DNA from: Tetranychus cinnabarinus
Taxonomy: Eukaryota > Arthropoda > Arachnida > Trombidiformes > Tetranychidae
Reading direction: 5' to 3'
Assembly: GCA_022266195.1 (NCBI GenBank)
Contig: WHVY01000002.1
Span: 4,975,001 to 5,039,000 of the forward strand
Length of the DNA stretch: 64,000 nt
The notes beneath the pieces were generated by a model that saw only the letters and a program-made list of their open reading frames with translations, was not told where the DNA came from and ran no database searches. Position numbers and translations under genes: made by a program. Positions 26,601 to 39,081 of the stretch are shown piece by piece; the first letter of the stretch is position 1, and every line of letters starts with the position of its first letter.

Positions 26601-29600
26601 GCAGCTAATGAACCAGCGATTTTCAAATCATTTAAGGCTTACAATTTAAATAAGTAATTCATTCTTTTTTTCATAAAATTGATTTTATTCGTTGATTCGT
26701 TTCTATCACAGTTAGAGTTACCTTTGCAAATACTGTCTGGCATTTACGGTCAATATTAGGTACAGATAAAGTCATGAGATTAATCAGAATTAATCTAATA
26801 AATCATTGAAATGTCAGGAGTAATGATTAAAGGTTTGTTTTTGTAAAACACTGATTGATTTTTGTGGACTAACAATTTAAACTACTCTTGATTAAGACCG
26901 AGCAAAAAAATTTAGCTAAACTCGTAAAACGCTTAATTCATGTTAGACTTGCAATCTTTAAATCTGCAAAAATGTTGCTGATTTTTTATTCACTTAATTT
27001 GATTACAAGTAATTACAGTTGATAACAAGTGGTTAATAGGTTTTCAGTAAAAGTAATCAACTAATCAGCATGCGATTGAGGTAATCATTGGTAAAATGAT
27101 TTACAGGTAAAGTTTATTTTTTTACGCCATTAACATTTGATTATTGACTGGAAACAAGTAAAGTTGCCTAAAAATAAATGTCTTTACTTGTTTATATCGT
27201 GAGGCCAGCAATTGAACAACAAATGTTCATTATTGTGGTTACATTGATTTGGTGAGTACAAAAGTGAATTGAACAATTGGAAACATTTACAATATTTTTC
27301 ATGGTAATCTATTGAAATCAGATTGAAGAGTTGATTCACCCAAAGAAATGTCTAATTTTGAATAGACGATTAATGCCAACAAATCAAACCATCTTTTTGA
27401 TAAAATCTTGAATCTGTCATCTTTTTTGTTGTTCATTAATGGTTGGTGTAATTGAATTGAAAAGGTTAATCTTTGGTATTGATGAAACGTGTAATTTATT
27501 GATTTGACATGATTTCAACCTTAAATCAATCTAAAGTAATATGATAATCAACCATTTTATGGCAACTTTCATCATGTTTTTTACCTTTTTTTGTCTGTCC
27601 TTTTCATACAAGTATGTAAATATTAGGTTAAATTGTTTGTTAATCATATACAATATGCTTTATTGTGAGGGTAGATTAAAAGACCCTTAATTGTAAACAA
27701 ATTGCCCAAAATGAAAGTTATACTTTGTAATCAACTATTCAAATGGACCAACAGTTAATCAATATTGATAGATGATGATTAAGAATCGTAATCGGTCGAG
27801 TATTTGTGTTTTACTGACACACAAATAGTAAATTGAAACGCCCGAAGTTAATACACAAATACATTGATGAATACACTGCAATTTCATCTGTTTGTTCACG
27901 ATTCCAAGTTGACTGACTTGGAATCAACGATTAAAGGTGAAAAATAATTAAATGACAATTAAAAGCGTTCAACGGCTGAAACCTAAGTGAATCAACTGGT
28001 GAGGCTAATTGTTGAACAATTTGGTTATTTCAATCTACCAAATTACTGGTTATTGGGTGGAATCAGGCTAAATTAATTAATCAAGTAAACCATCAAAGTT
28101 GATTAACTTTTCTTTTTGACAGGTTAGTCTCAATGGAAGGCCATGTTAATTTACACTTGACGGTCAATCAGGTGGCTTCTGGATTACTTGCAATTTCATC
28201 CATTTAATTATCTTTCGCCATTCGAAATGGCTTTTACTGCAGAACAGGATTAACGGTCCAAACATTGATCATTGAGAGTGAAGATGATTTGATTGGTGAT
28301 GATGATGATAAATAGAGGATACCATTTGGATCTAAAGAGTTAGGAAACAAAAGATACAATCTTAGTCATGAATAGAAATTGAACAAAGTTAATAATAATT
28401 ATTGTAATAATGATAATAATAACATTTTTGTCGGCACCCAAAACAACAGCAACAATATATTAAGGTGTGTCAAACAATTTTTGATATTAAGTTTGATATT
28501 TAACTCACGACAGTTAATTAAACTGAATGCTAACCGAATCAACTGGTTAACTTTTTTTTATATAACTGAATCTAACACACATTTCTCAATTTATCAAAAT
28601 GATATATTTTTATATATAATTACCCTGTTTGCGTGTGAATGAAAAAGATGAACATGAAAATGAAGAAGATGATGTTGATTATGATAATCGTCTTATTTGC
28701 TTAAAACTTGATCTGATTGATCAAGTCCATGGTTTTTGCGTGCAATCGGTTTCCAACAGAGTCCAACACGAGAATCCAGTCAAAGTGTTTATTGTTACGC
28801 CAACCAAGGTTCAATGATTTTCAAATTGACTTTTAATTGATTGAGCTAAATTCCTAAATTAAAAGGTGAATCAATTTTGTAATCAAAAGATAACTGTCTA
28901 CATAGACCGATTCAAATTCAAGATTCATTCCAATCAAAATGTAACCAGATTATGATTAATTGAAGAAAAAACAGATCCGTTTGGTTTTGTTGAGGTAACA
29001 GGCAAAGTTGATCTGAAACATAAGACAAACGTGATAAGCTTATACATATTCGTAGAGAGAAAAATGATTGAAAAATAAAAGTAAAGCCAGATAAAGCTTA
29101 AGAATGGCCCAAAGGAAAAGCGAACAATGAAATAACGAGACCAAAAATTCCCAGATTGAAGAGTAAGAAGAGATTGAAAAAGACCAGAAAGGTTTATAAA
29201 AGAGACAAAAAGTAAATCGTGTTGAAAATTTGAAAAAATGGTTGATTAAAAGACCAGAAAATAAGGAGAGAAACATGAAGTCAGAGCAGGGCCAGATAAC
29301 AGGTGAAAAATGACACTTAACCCTGCTAATAACCAGAAAGGACTAGAAGTGAGCCGAAGAAAAGATCAACAATACACAAGAGAGCAAAATTTGGGTATTT
29401 GGGTAAATCAAGACTAGGGAAAACCAAAATGAACCAGGTAGGAACAAAATGGCCAGAAACTCTGAAAGATTAGATCGAATTTGAACAAATTCAGTAAAAT
29501 TCAAAAATTATATTAACTTACAATTTGTATGGAGATCCAAAACCAAAACCAACCAGAAAAACAAAGAAATCGGAGACCAAAAGAGATAAGTTGAAAGACC

Positions 29601-29870
29601 AGAAAAAGAAACATCCAGAAGTAAAACGTGAGCTAGAGGAATAAACTTACATTAAAACAGATAGACCAAAAACACCAGATCTCAACACTGTAGAAAGACA
29701 TTTATCAATCGTACTAACCTTTTTCACCTAAAATTGAATTAAATATTCCATGCAATGGTCAGATTATTGCAGATCTGTAACTGATTAGAGTAGAATGACT
29801 AAAAGGTTGAAATAATTTTTTAAAGATCACCCCTTATAAAATCCATGGGAAAAAGTGTTATCTTTACCTA
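14653..29870. other. Gene-poor region, first part
   Basis: About 15 kb with no gene I can support. ORFs are short, isoleucine/phenylalanine- or asparagine-rich and lack splice-compatible neighbours; the 83-codon ORF at 15061-15312 is the longest non-repetitive one and has no recognised motif. The texture is dominated by words such as TTAATC, GTTAACC and CATCATT, and by AACAGGTAA/AACAGGTGA (for example near 16912, 20659, 25584). Degenerate ACCAGAAA words cluster at 29.06-29.67 kb. It may hold distal regulatory sequence or untranslated exons of the furrowed-like gene. Confidence 0.5.
29060..29680. repeat. Cluster of degenerate (G)ACCAGAAA words
   Basis: Purine-rich stretch where CCAGAAA/CCAAAAA/CCAGATA words recur about a dozen times at irregular spacing (for example near 29183, 29251, 29332, 29452, 29551, 29601). 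A 78-codon minus-strand ORF here (29276-29040) is just the complement, rich in Phe/Leu/Ser. Confidence 0.4.
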
Positions 29871-32800
29871 AATGAGAGCAACTGGCGCCTTTATTGTGCA
29901 AGGTTAAGACAAGACTTTTGGCGCCATATTGACTCACTATTTTCCATTTCACATTTTTCTTCTCTATTTTCCTTATTCTAAATCAATGTTTTGCTTTTTT
30001 AATTCTTGATGAATCTTTTTGTTTCAAGTCTTAATTAAATAAATTAACGTCACTTTGAGTGTGTAATCTTTTAAACAAATACCTTAATTAACTGTGCAAA
30101 TTAAGATTGGATTAACCAACAAAAGCAAAGGTTTTAGGTTCAAAAACATGTGATCAATGTGATTCTCCAACTCAAAGAGAAAGACAATAAGTAAGTAATT
30201 TTACTTTCTTTTTTGATTTCTTCATTTTCAATTTGATTTTTTGTTTCTTCAATGGCTATTGAATGTCAGTAATTTTTAAATTAAGTGACTAAACAGTAAT
30301 TGTTTATGATTAGATTGATTAAAGCAGGTAAACAAATCGTTTTCTATTAATAATTGAATGGACAATCAGGTGTCAAGTTTGAAGGATCAATATTGAGATG
30401 GTAACCAACCAAACCCATATTTGTTATGGGCTTAATTTTAGGTCAAGATGCGTTGAAGAGGAAATGAAGGAGGAGGTGGAGGTGGTGGGTGGTTCAAGGT
30501 TTACCATGAAAGAATCAGTTTGGCCTTAAAATTGTTTACAATTAGGAATAAATCATGATAAATTTTCCGTTCCTCTTTCAATTAGTACTTTCTCTTGATT
30601 CAAGATTCACAATGCACTTCACTTTCACTTTAAATTGTTTCATTTGATCCATGAACGTAATAATGATAATAATAATCACAATTTCTTTTGTCAATCTTTC
30701 ATTTCAATTTTTTATTCAACTTTCAACATGAAAGTGAACAAATTATTCAGAGAAAGTGATAATGATAATGATGACGAGAAATTGTGAGAAATCATGAAAA
30801 GAGTAACTCTTTTATCTCTTCTTCTTCTTTCTTTTTTCTTCTTCTTTTTTCTGTCTTCTTAATATTCTCAGTTTTCAAGGCTCCCTGATAATATGAATTA
30901 TTGAACAATCAAAAAGCTGAAAGTTGATGATAACTCAGTTTTTTTTCAGTGAAATTCAGTTAGCTAATAGTTGTTATTGTTGATACACTACGATTGTGGT
31001 AACATGAAAACACTAATTTAACGTTAAATGAATTAAAGGCGAAATTTAGGTTATCATGATTCTTTCCTTTTCTCATTCTTTAACGATTAACAACAATAAT
31101 CATCGCCTTTTATTCAAATCCTCGCACTTGTAATACATATTTTTGTTCATCTTGCAAGTCTTGTTCACTCAATTGAATAGCTATTACAATAGCGAAAAAT
31201 AATATCTATTTGATGGGAAAACAAGGTTTTTCAGCTTTCATCTGGATTAACATGATATTATTTATCAACACCTTCTTAATTGTTAATCTCTTTCATTAGC
31301 AATAGTATCACAAGTTGATTATTTAACCAAAATCAACCAACGCTCGCCATTTGATTCAACATTTGTCAAGGTTTTTCGTCTCATCATTCATATCATTTTG
31401 ATAAAACAGTTTATCCATATTATGCTATTTATGAGTTAACCATTCAACAGCCAAAATGAGTTAACCGTTGATTAAGCTCATTATAACAATAATTATCCTA
31501 CAATTAGATTGATTTATAAGGAGTTTAATAGCGATTAAAGTTGTTCGATTGTTTCAGGCCAATCTTGCTGTTGATCAATAAGAGTCAATAATTCACGGTT
31601 ATTCACCTTTATCATGAAAATTTCCCTCCAAAAAAAAACTCAAAAATTCTTTGTTTTTGGCTCCTAATAACATGTCTAATCATGATTCATTCATCTCTTA
31701 ACCCTTGACATTTCAACTTGGCTTTCCTCAAATAAAAATGAAAACTGAATTATTTCCAAAAATATCTGACAACAATTACGAAAAGGTTGAAAAGGTACAA
31801 AAGTAAAAGGTAAAAACAAAAAATGTATTGAACGGCAAATGTGGTCAACAGTAATCCGTCTATAGCAATTAGGTTAACCCAAAGAAACAATTTTAACCCA
31901 TCTTACAATTCATAGACAACAAGTTGTAATTTACATTCTTCAATTACCTTTTTCTCTTCTCTTCTTCGCTTGGTCACCTTTCCTCAATTGAGGCCTTTTT
32001 CAGATAAACAGGGTTAACAAGATGAAAATAACCACCAACAAGAGGAACACACACACAAAAAAACCGAAAGTTAAACTTGCAATGCAATTACATTCAAAAA
32101 GTTGGTCAACAATTACAATTGTCTTTGGTGAATGATTAATTGAGCAAATTGATTAAATTGATCTTTAAATGGTTCTCCTGACTAGACTGATAATTGAGCA
32201 GATGATGCACAATATAACGGACAAATCGGGAGAAGAGGATGACCACTGGACAAGCAGTAAGCAAATTACTGTACAATTTTACCATTTAATGAGATTGTTA
32301 GCACAACTTTCGTGATAAACATTAATAATGAGTGATGAAGCAGATGAAAATAGATGGATTAAAAAATGTCAGCTGATTAGTTTAATCATCAGTAAAAGTT
32401 GTTTAACTAAATCTTTTTAGCTAAGTGCTAATTGTAGGAATGGAAAGTAAAATTGCTTATAATGAGCATATTAGTCTTGAGCCTAATTGAATCGGGATTG
32501 ATTAGTGAATCCATTTTCAACCGACAATTTGTATGGAAAAACTTTTTCTCTTGGAAACTGATTTTTTCAAAAAAGTCACTTTTAAAGGTAAATGTTTCGA
32601 TTGCTGGACTTGTGATAACTGGTAATGATAATGATGAGTAATTAGATGAAAGGTAACCTGTCAATTTCAAGGTGAAACTATCCGGAAGAGGAATTTATCA
32701 TTTCTATTTACATGATCAGAGTAATGTTCAAGAGGAAACTTGATTCAAGATTAAAAGGTTTTTTTCATTCAGTTATCCCTTTCTATTTGCTCAACATTTG

Positions 32801-35800
32801 CTTAGATCAACTTAATCTAAATGAACATTATTGACCATTCGATGATAATTGAAATGATTTGTGCATCAAAAATGATTTCCATTCTGTTTACTAGCTTCTT
32901 TCAGAGGAATCTCTTTTTTTCCGGAATCTGATCCTGAAAGTTTCAATGATTAAAATCACTTGTGAGTTGACCTTTTTTAACCATATCGTACTGTCTTGAT
33001 TGAATTTGTTGAATCATTATCTGTATAAAGATCTGGTAACCATTAATTTGGAGCTTGATTACCATCTGTATAATCTTGAAATATAAACTAATCATGGTAA
33101 ATAATGTTGAAATAAAAGGAGAAGAAATGAGAGAACGGTTAACCCGATTAAATTAAATTGTTGATGATAAATTAAAACCTTTTTTAATAGATTATCTTAG
33201 TCACATTAAAAGTAACAAACGGTTAACAAACCTGTCAGGTCAAATCTTAATCCAAACCAAATTATTAGATTATAATTGTAAAGCACAATCAGGCTCAAGT
33301 TAAGGTTTAGTAATTGCAATAAAGACAAAAATAAAATGATGAACCAAAACAAGTCACAAGCAAAAATATAAGGTGATAATCTTCACCAAATCTGCCCTAA
33401 TCTCGAAGAGTTAGTAGGCTAATCTCCATGTTGTTTGCTCAGAGTACAATTTTTCAGATCCAGAACAAAGATTCAAAAATTTCCTACAAATTAACGATAA
33501 ATCAATTCACCAAAGCAACAATTCTAGGCTTGAAAAAGGTTCAATTTTTGAATCTGAAATTGGTTGAAATCGATTGAATATTGAAGTATCTTCGGTTGTC
33601 AAAGTTCCAATTTTAACAGAATATTGGAAGCTGGACATTCGATGGATAAACTTGTCTAATGAAGCTCTAAAAAAATTCTAGAAAATTTCATGGAAAATTA
33701 CATTTTAGGATGAAATCTGTGCGACAAATATTGAATTGAATGTTCGTTTGATTTTGTCGCATTTATTGCATGAATCGAGTTGATCTTTTTGAACTTTTTA
33801 GACTCAAGAATTGAAATCTGTTTTGAACATTTTCTGGTTGAAATGCCCTAGGCTCAAGATTTAGATTAAACCATTGAGGGATTGGTGAAGTTGGACCCAA
33901 CTGATCAACAATTGTGCCTCAATCTGTTTCTAAATTTAAAATTTCTCAATGAACTCAGAATTTGTTAATCAGTTTTGTTTTCATGATCAGTTGTGACTAT
34001 TGATTGGCATTTTACAAAATTACAGACCAATTAGTTCACACCTTGATATTGCAAGTAAACAATGACGGAATCATTGGTGAATCAAATGAACTATGAAAAA
34101 ACAAATTGGAAAGCCAATTGGTTTTGTAAATGAATGTAAAATTACCAGAATCAAATGTAATAACCAGAAAATGGTTATATTATTGTTTCAACCCAAAACC
34201 GGTTCTCTATGAATAATATAATAATAGCTTTTATTAATTATCCTAAATGGTAATTATCATGATGCCATTCAACGTAATTAATACATAAGCCAATAAATTA
34301 AAGAGGTAAAAGGATTAATCCGGAAGTTTGTTCACAATTCAAGGTTTACTTAATACTTACATATTTGTAATATCAAGGATACAAAACAATTTAAGGTTCA
34401 ATAAGGTTTAAGGTGAGGAAAATCAATTGTAATAATAGGTTGAACAATTGATTTACAATTGAATATCCAATAACAATCAGAATATGTTAACCAAAATTTT
34501 AATCTGTATTTGAAATGAAAGAGAAAAAAAGAAAAAATTGAAAAAAAAGTTCGAAAGATTAATAAATGTTTAACCAAAGGTAAGTAACCTGAGTGTGAAT
34601 GAAAATTCAATGTGATGTTTATCATGTTCAGATGAACCAACCCTCATCATCATCCTCATCATTATCTTCATTATCAACATCAACATCAATTTGAAAATTT
34701 CATTTTCAACATTTCAAGTTTAACATGATTCAATTATTAACATTATCAATCTAATAATAGTGAATATAGTAATCATTATCAACATTTTGCTCTCTGTTAC
34801 TTCCTGATCCATCATTTTATTGTTAACATTGATCAACTAATTATACAACAATTGATTTTAAATTGTTATCCAATGTATTGAAGTTTATTTAACCAAATGA
34901 TACAAAACACATTCAATGTAAAAACAATCAATCATCAAGATTCACTATTGATTTAGATTTACAGTTAATCAGTTGACTCTTCATTTAACCCTGACATTAG
35001 CTTTTTACATAATATTTAAATTGTTTCATTGTTGATATTAATCTTAATTTATCTGAAACTCTCATTGCTTCTGATTGTAACACTAATTACAGTTTACTTT
35101 TTCTCACAATTGTATTTAATTCAATTTAAGTTTCAACAGTTCACAGGGTAAATTACATTCTGTACTGGACTAAACTGTAATGGATGATAAATTTACTTGT
35201 AATTTACAATATAAATAAGTTATGAACACTTGTGAACAATTACTAAATTGTACATCATTTGTTATTATTAAATAGGATCAGTTGGTCTCATTTTTATAAG
35301 ACAATTTGCTATTCTTATCAACACTCGACGCTTCAAGGTGATGTTGATTGTTTGTTAATAGTGTGTTGACAATCCCCTTTAATGTCATTATTAGAGAGGT
35401 AAAAGTACAATGTTGATAAATATTGCTATTCAGGTAACTGGCCGATTCTTGTGAAAGTTTACTCAAGATAAATAATATCAAAGTGACAAAAGGAGAAAAA
35501 TAATTTAACCAGAAAATTTGTGCCAAATAGTGTTGAATAAATTTGGGTTGATTAAGTGAATTACAGATCTGAATCAGTCTCTTTCCAACTCCATTGTCTT
35601 AGCGTTAAAGGGTCAACCTCTAAGGCACCATTGAGTTGCCTTTATGGGTCAACTCAACCTAAAGCCAACTCTGTTGATTAACAATAGGTTTAATGATTAA
35701 AAGTTGCCTTTATTAATCTTAATAAAATTCAATTTACTTGAATAACATTTAGAAACGGCAATTTATTACTATTCAGGTTTTAACTAACAGAGAGTTAATC

Positions 35801-37318
35801 CCACTTGTTAACAATTAGAGAGGAAAGGCTTTAAATTGTTTGCAAGCAAAAAGAAAAGTAAAAAATGATGAAAAAGATGAAATGGGTTGGCTAAGAGTTG
35901 TTGAGGCTTTTTTTGTTCATATTATTGCTTGACCCTGATTAACTGATCAAGATGGTGAGGATAATGAAGAAACTGTAAAAAGGTACAAAATGATGCGGAT
36001 CTTGATCATCTTGTATTTCTTGTTGCTTTTTTCCAGCAATAAGTAAATAACTGTACCAGTTACCAACATTTTTGGTTAAGATTTTTTTTACCTTTTCTTC
36101 TTCTTCTCTTTGATCTAACATCATTATTATTATATCAAGGGAAATGTGGATGATGATGATGATGATGATGATGAGAAGGATTGAGAATCCAATTGATGAC
36201 ATTCAATACAATTAACACAAAAAGCACACTGTAATCATTGAAATTAATTACTATTTTAACCCTCATCCAAAGTGGAAGTGGAAAAATTAGTGGATTGTGA
36301 TGAAGATAACAATTGGAGTAGAAATGAAATGATTTTGGGAGAGAAAATGAAATTTTCTTTAATTGTTTACCTCAACAGGTAATACAAATGTAAGTCCAAA
36401 GAGGAGCAAAACAAAACAAATCTGGCAAAAAAAACTGAAAACCTGTTGGACTTGAAACTTGAACACAAATATTGGTATTACCACAATGGTAATGCTATTA
36501 ATCAAAATTAGGTTGATTGTCCAACTCTTTAATCTCCTAATTTTTTCTCTTTTAATTGGGTTAATCAAGAAAATAACATTTCTGCTTTTGTTAATTAAAA
36601 TTGCTAACATTAGTCGCCATTAAACAATAGCAAATGTTTGAAATGAAGCAAAAAAGAGTTTAGATATTTGAAAAATTTGGAAATTATTCGCCAATTAAAA
36701 GTAAATTTCATTATCAAAATGATGAAATTGTGATCAACAGGTGAATGTGTTGGATGAAAAGGTAAAATGAATGTTGAATGGTTTGAAAATATGAATCTTT
36801 GTGCATACAAAAGCGCATATTAATGTTCACTTTTGTAACACTGATCATGGTTTGTTGATTACATTAGCTTTACCTGTTAATAATTAACTGTTTACCGTAT
36901 AATGAATAATCTCACACAAATTGACGATTCCCATTGAGATATATTCATTTTGTTTGATTAGTTAAAGGTTGAATTGGAGAAGCCGGAAGAAAATAAGTAA
37001 AAACAAAAAGCAGTAAAAATCGGAAGGTAAAGATGTATTTCCAATGGATTTAATGATGATGATGATAATGATGAGGGAAAAGATAATTAAAGCATCTTGA
37101 AGGAAGAATGGTTGACAAAATTAGTCTGTTTTTACCTTGAAATCAGTCAACCAATTGTCCTCAGCATCTTCATCTCTTCCTTTTCTCAGTCAATGGAACA
37201 GATTTTTGTCACCATTTTTTTGTAAACCTCTTCAAATCATTTACATTATGGTATTTAACCAAATCATAATCTCTTCCTTAATTTTTTGTAATCATTTGTT
37301 TGTTAGCTACAATTAACA

Positions 37319-37420
37319 AGACGATCATCACAATCAACATCACAACCATCAGTACAACCATCAGTACAATCATCATAACAATCATCATTACAATAACCAT
37401 CGCAATCATCATCATAATGA
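37319..37420. repeat. Degenerate tandem repeat of CATCA-CAATCA type
   Basis: Roughly 100 bases made of short units such as ACGATCATCACAATCA, ACATCACAACCATCA, GTACAACCATCA and ATAACAATCATCATT. The period is about 12-15 bases with substitutions. No coding potential. Confidence 0.6.
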
Positions 37421-38361
37421 TGAAAATGAATATCACTTTAGGTTTCCCTTCAACTTGTTGACAACTTTGTTATGATATTAAGTTGGTCAGTTTAGATGCT
37501 TATCAAATGCTATCGGTTCAATGCATGCAAAAGGCCTTTAGTTTACCTTGCAATTGATTAAACCATGTAACTCTAAGTGTTATGATTAAGATTTTCTGAA
37601 TCATTTACCAAGATTATTCCATATTTTGTTATTTTTATTTCTTTTTTTGTTTCTTTGCATTCAACTTTTTTTTCTTGTTTTAACCCATTTAATGATAAAC
37701 CACTCGATGTATAATTGGTTATCATTATACACAATTCAAGTCATGTTTCACCTTTTCTTTTCAATTTTTGGGTTCTTCTTTTATTCTTCCGGAATATTTT
37801 ACATATCTTGGTAAAAAATCTTACTTATTATATACATTGATGATCCTAAACCAATAAGATTCATCATTTTAAGCGGTGTTACCTGTTAACCGGTTTACAG
37901 TCTTTTCACAATTCAAATAAAGTCATGAACCTTACCGTGAGCGAGCTTCTCTTCTTGCTCTTTTTTTGCCTTCTTTTTTTCATGAATAATTTGGATTAAC
38001 AGAAAACATGAACTAATCTGTTTATTCATTGTTGATTATAAACTTGTCAGTAACAACAATCTTGTTATCATGTTTTATTCAATTTTAATCAAATAAAATG
38101 CAGTCTCACCAGTAATAGATTTTTTTATCACTCAACTTGAATAAATCATCAGGTTAAATCAATATTCAATATCTATGGTTTAATTTAACCCTTTTATCCA
38201 TATTTTATGATATTTTGATAATACGGACATTAAGGGTGACCAAAGAGATTGTTTGAGCAATTTTTGTATCTCAAAAAAAACAATAAACGAAGCTTGTTTT
38301 GATTGATTGTTTGTTTGAATTATTTTTCACTGTTAACTAATGATGTTTTGCATTTATCATT

Positions 38362-38740
38362 TCAGAGAGCCACAGTTTGACTGTTGAATTGGACTTGTTC
38401 AAGTTCTGGAATACTCTTGACTGCATTGTGGCCTGCCGTGAAGGCAACAGATTTGATGTTTTGGATCATTTTGTTGATATCGGTTTCTTGTGTTGACGCA
38501 GCTTCTCCCGGCCTTTATCATTGAAGCTTGTGCTTTGGTTTCATCTTCTGGTTTTTGTAACCGTAAATTGGCATTTTAATGAACCTGACTTTATTTCTTC
38601 TGACGTTAAACTCTATGCCCTTTGATGCACCTTACTAAATCACAGAAATCAACCTTTTGGGTGGATAAGCCAAAGACATTGGATTGGTTCAATTTTCCCA
38701 ATACGTCAATGATTAATCCTAATCTTGCAGCTGCAGGCAT
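38362..38740 (-). pseudogene. Decayed coding remnant, identity unknown
   Basis: The minus strand carries coding-like blocks in shifting frames. 38740 downward: MPAAARLGLIIDVLGKLNQS then NVFGLSTQKVDFCDLVRCIK, and a stop. Then after a stop, LQKPEDETKAQASMIKAG continues, if one base of a G run is ignored, as EAASTQETDINKMIQNIKSV and FTAGHNAVKSIPELEQVQF to a TGA. Codons there prefer C/G in third position, unlike the surroundings. No intron signals are seen. This looks like a broken retrocopy or gene relic, but I do not recognise the parent. The opposite strand also has a 43-codon open block, so direction is not certain. Confidence 0.35.
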
Positions 38741-39081
38741 TTTAACCCAGAAAATGATCGTTAGATTTACCTACAATCCGTCAATGGAAAATTCGAAAAT
38801 AAAGATTAAAAACCATTGAGGTTTTGGTAGAGTTGACCAAATCAAGTAAAAATAATCTGTTTATTTTGGACATTGCGACCTAGCAAAGGCACATTGTTTT
38901 TGCAGGAGACTAAAGGTGAAAAAGAAGGAAGGCGGGGTTAAGGTGGAAAGAAAGAGAAGGTTAAGAAGATCTAAAACCTGTCCTTATCATCTTGCTCATT
39001 TAACCGCTCAAAAATAGCTGCTCCCTCGACTCTCTCGTTCAACAAGTTGAAAATTGTTTAGTTACATTCACATCTCTTCTC

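Larger units (their letters stand above)
29871..39081. other. Gene-poor region, second part, upstream of the furrowed-like gene
   Basis: About 9 kb without an intact gene. GGCGCC occurs twice within about 45 bases (29884-29927) with a TTTTGGCGCCA E2F-like core. About 260 bases later a GTAAGT (30191) could be the donor of an untranslated first exon. GAT microsatellites lie at about 36150-36172 and 37058-37070. A degenerate ATCATCACAATCA-type tandem block spans 37319-37420. A decayed coding remnant is at 38362-38740. Confidence 0.4.

Noticed and set aside
28379..28817. Two consecutive plus ORFs, Asn- then acidic-rich
   Set aside because: They are in low-complexity AAT/GAT sequence, end abruptly and have no exon partners.
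35939..36202. Minus ORF with an Ile run and hydrophobic segment
   Set aside because: The Ile run is the complement of a GAT microsatellite.
37319..37420. Possible CRISPR-like array
   Set aside because: Units are short, degenerate and have no unique spacers; the genome is eukaryotic.
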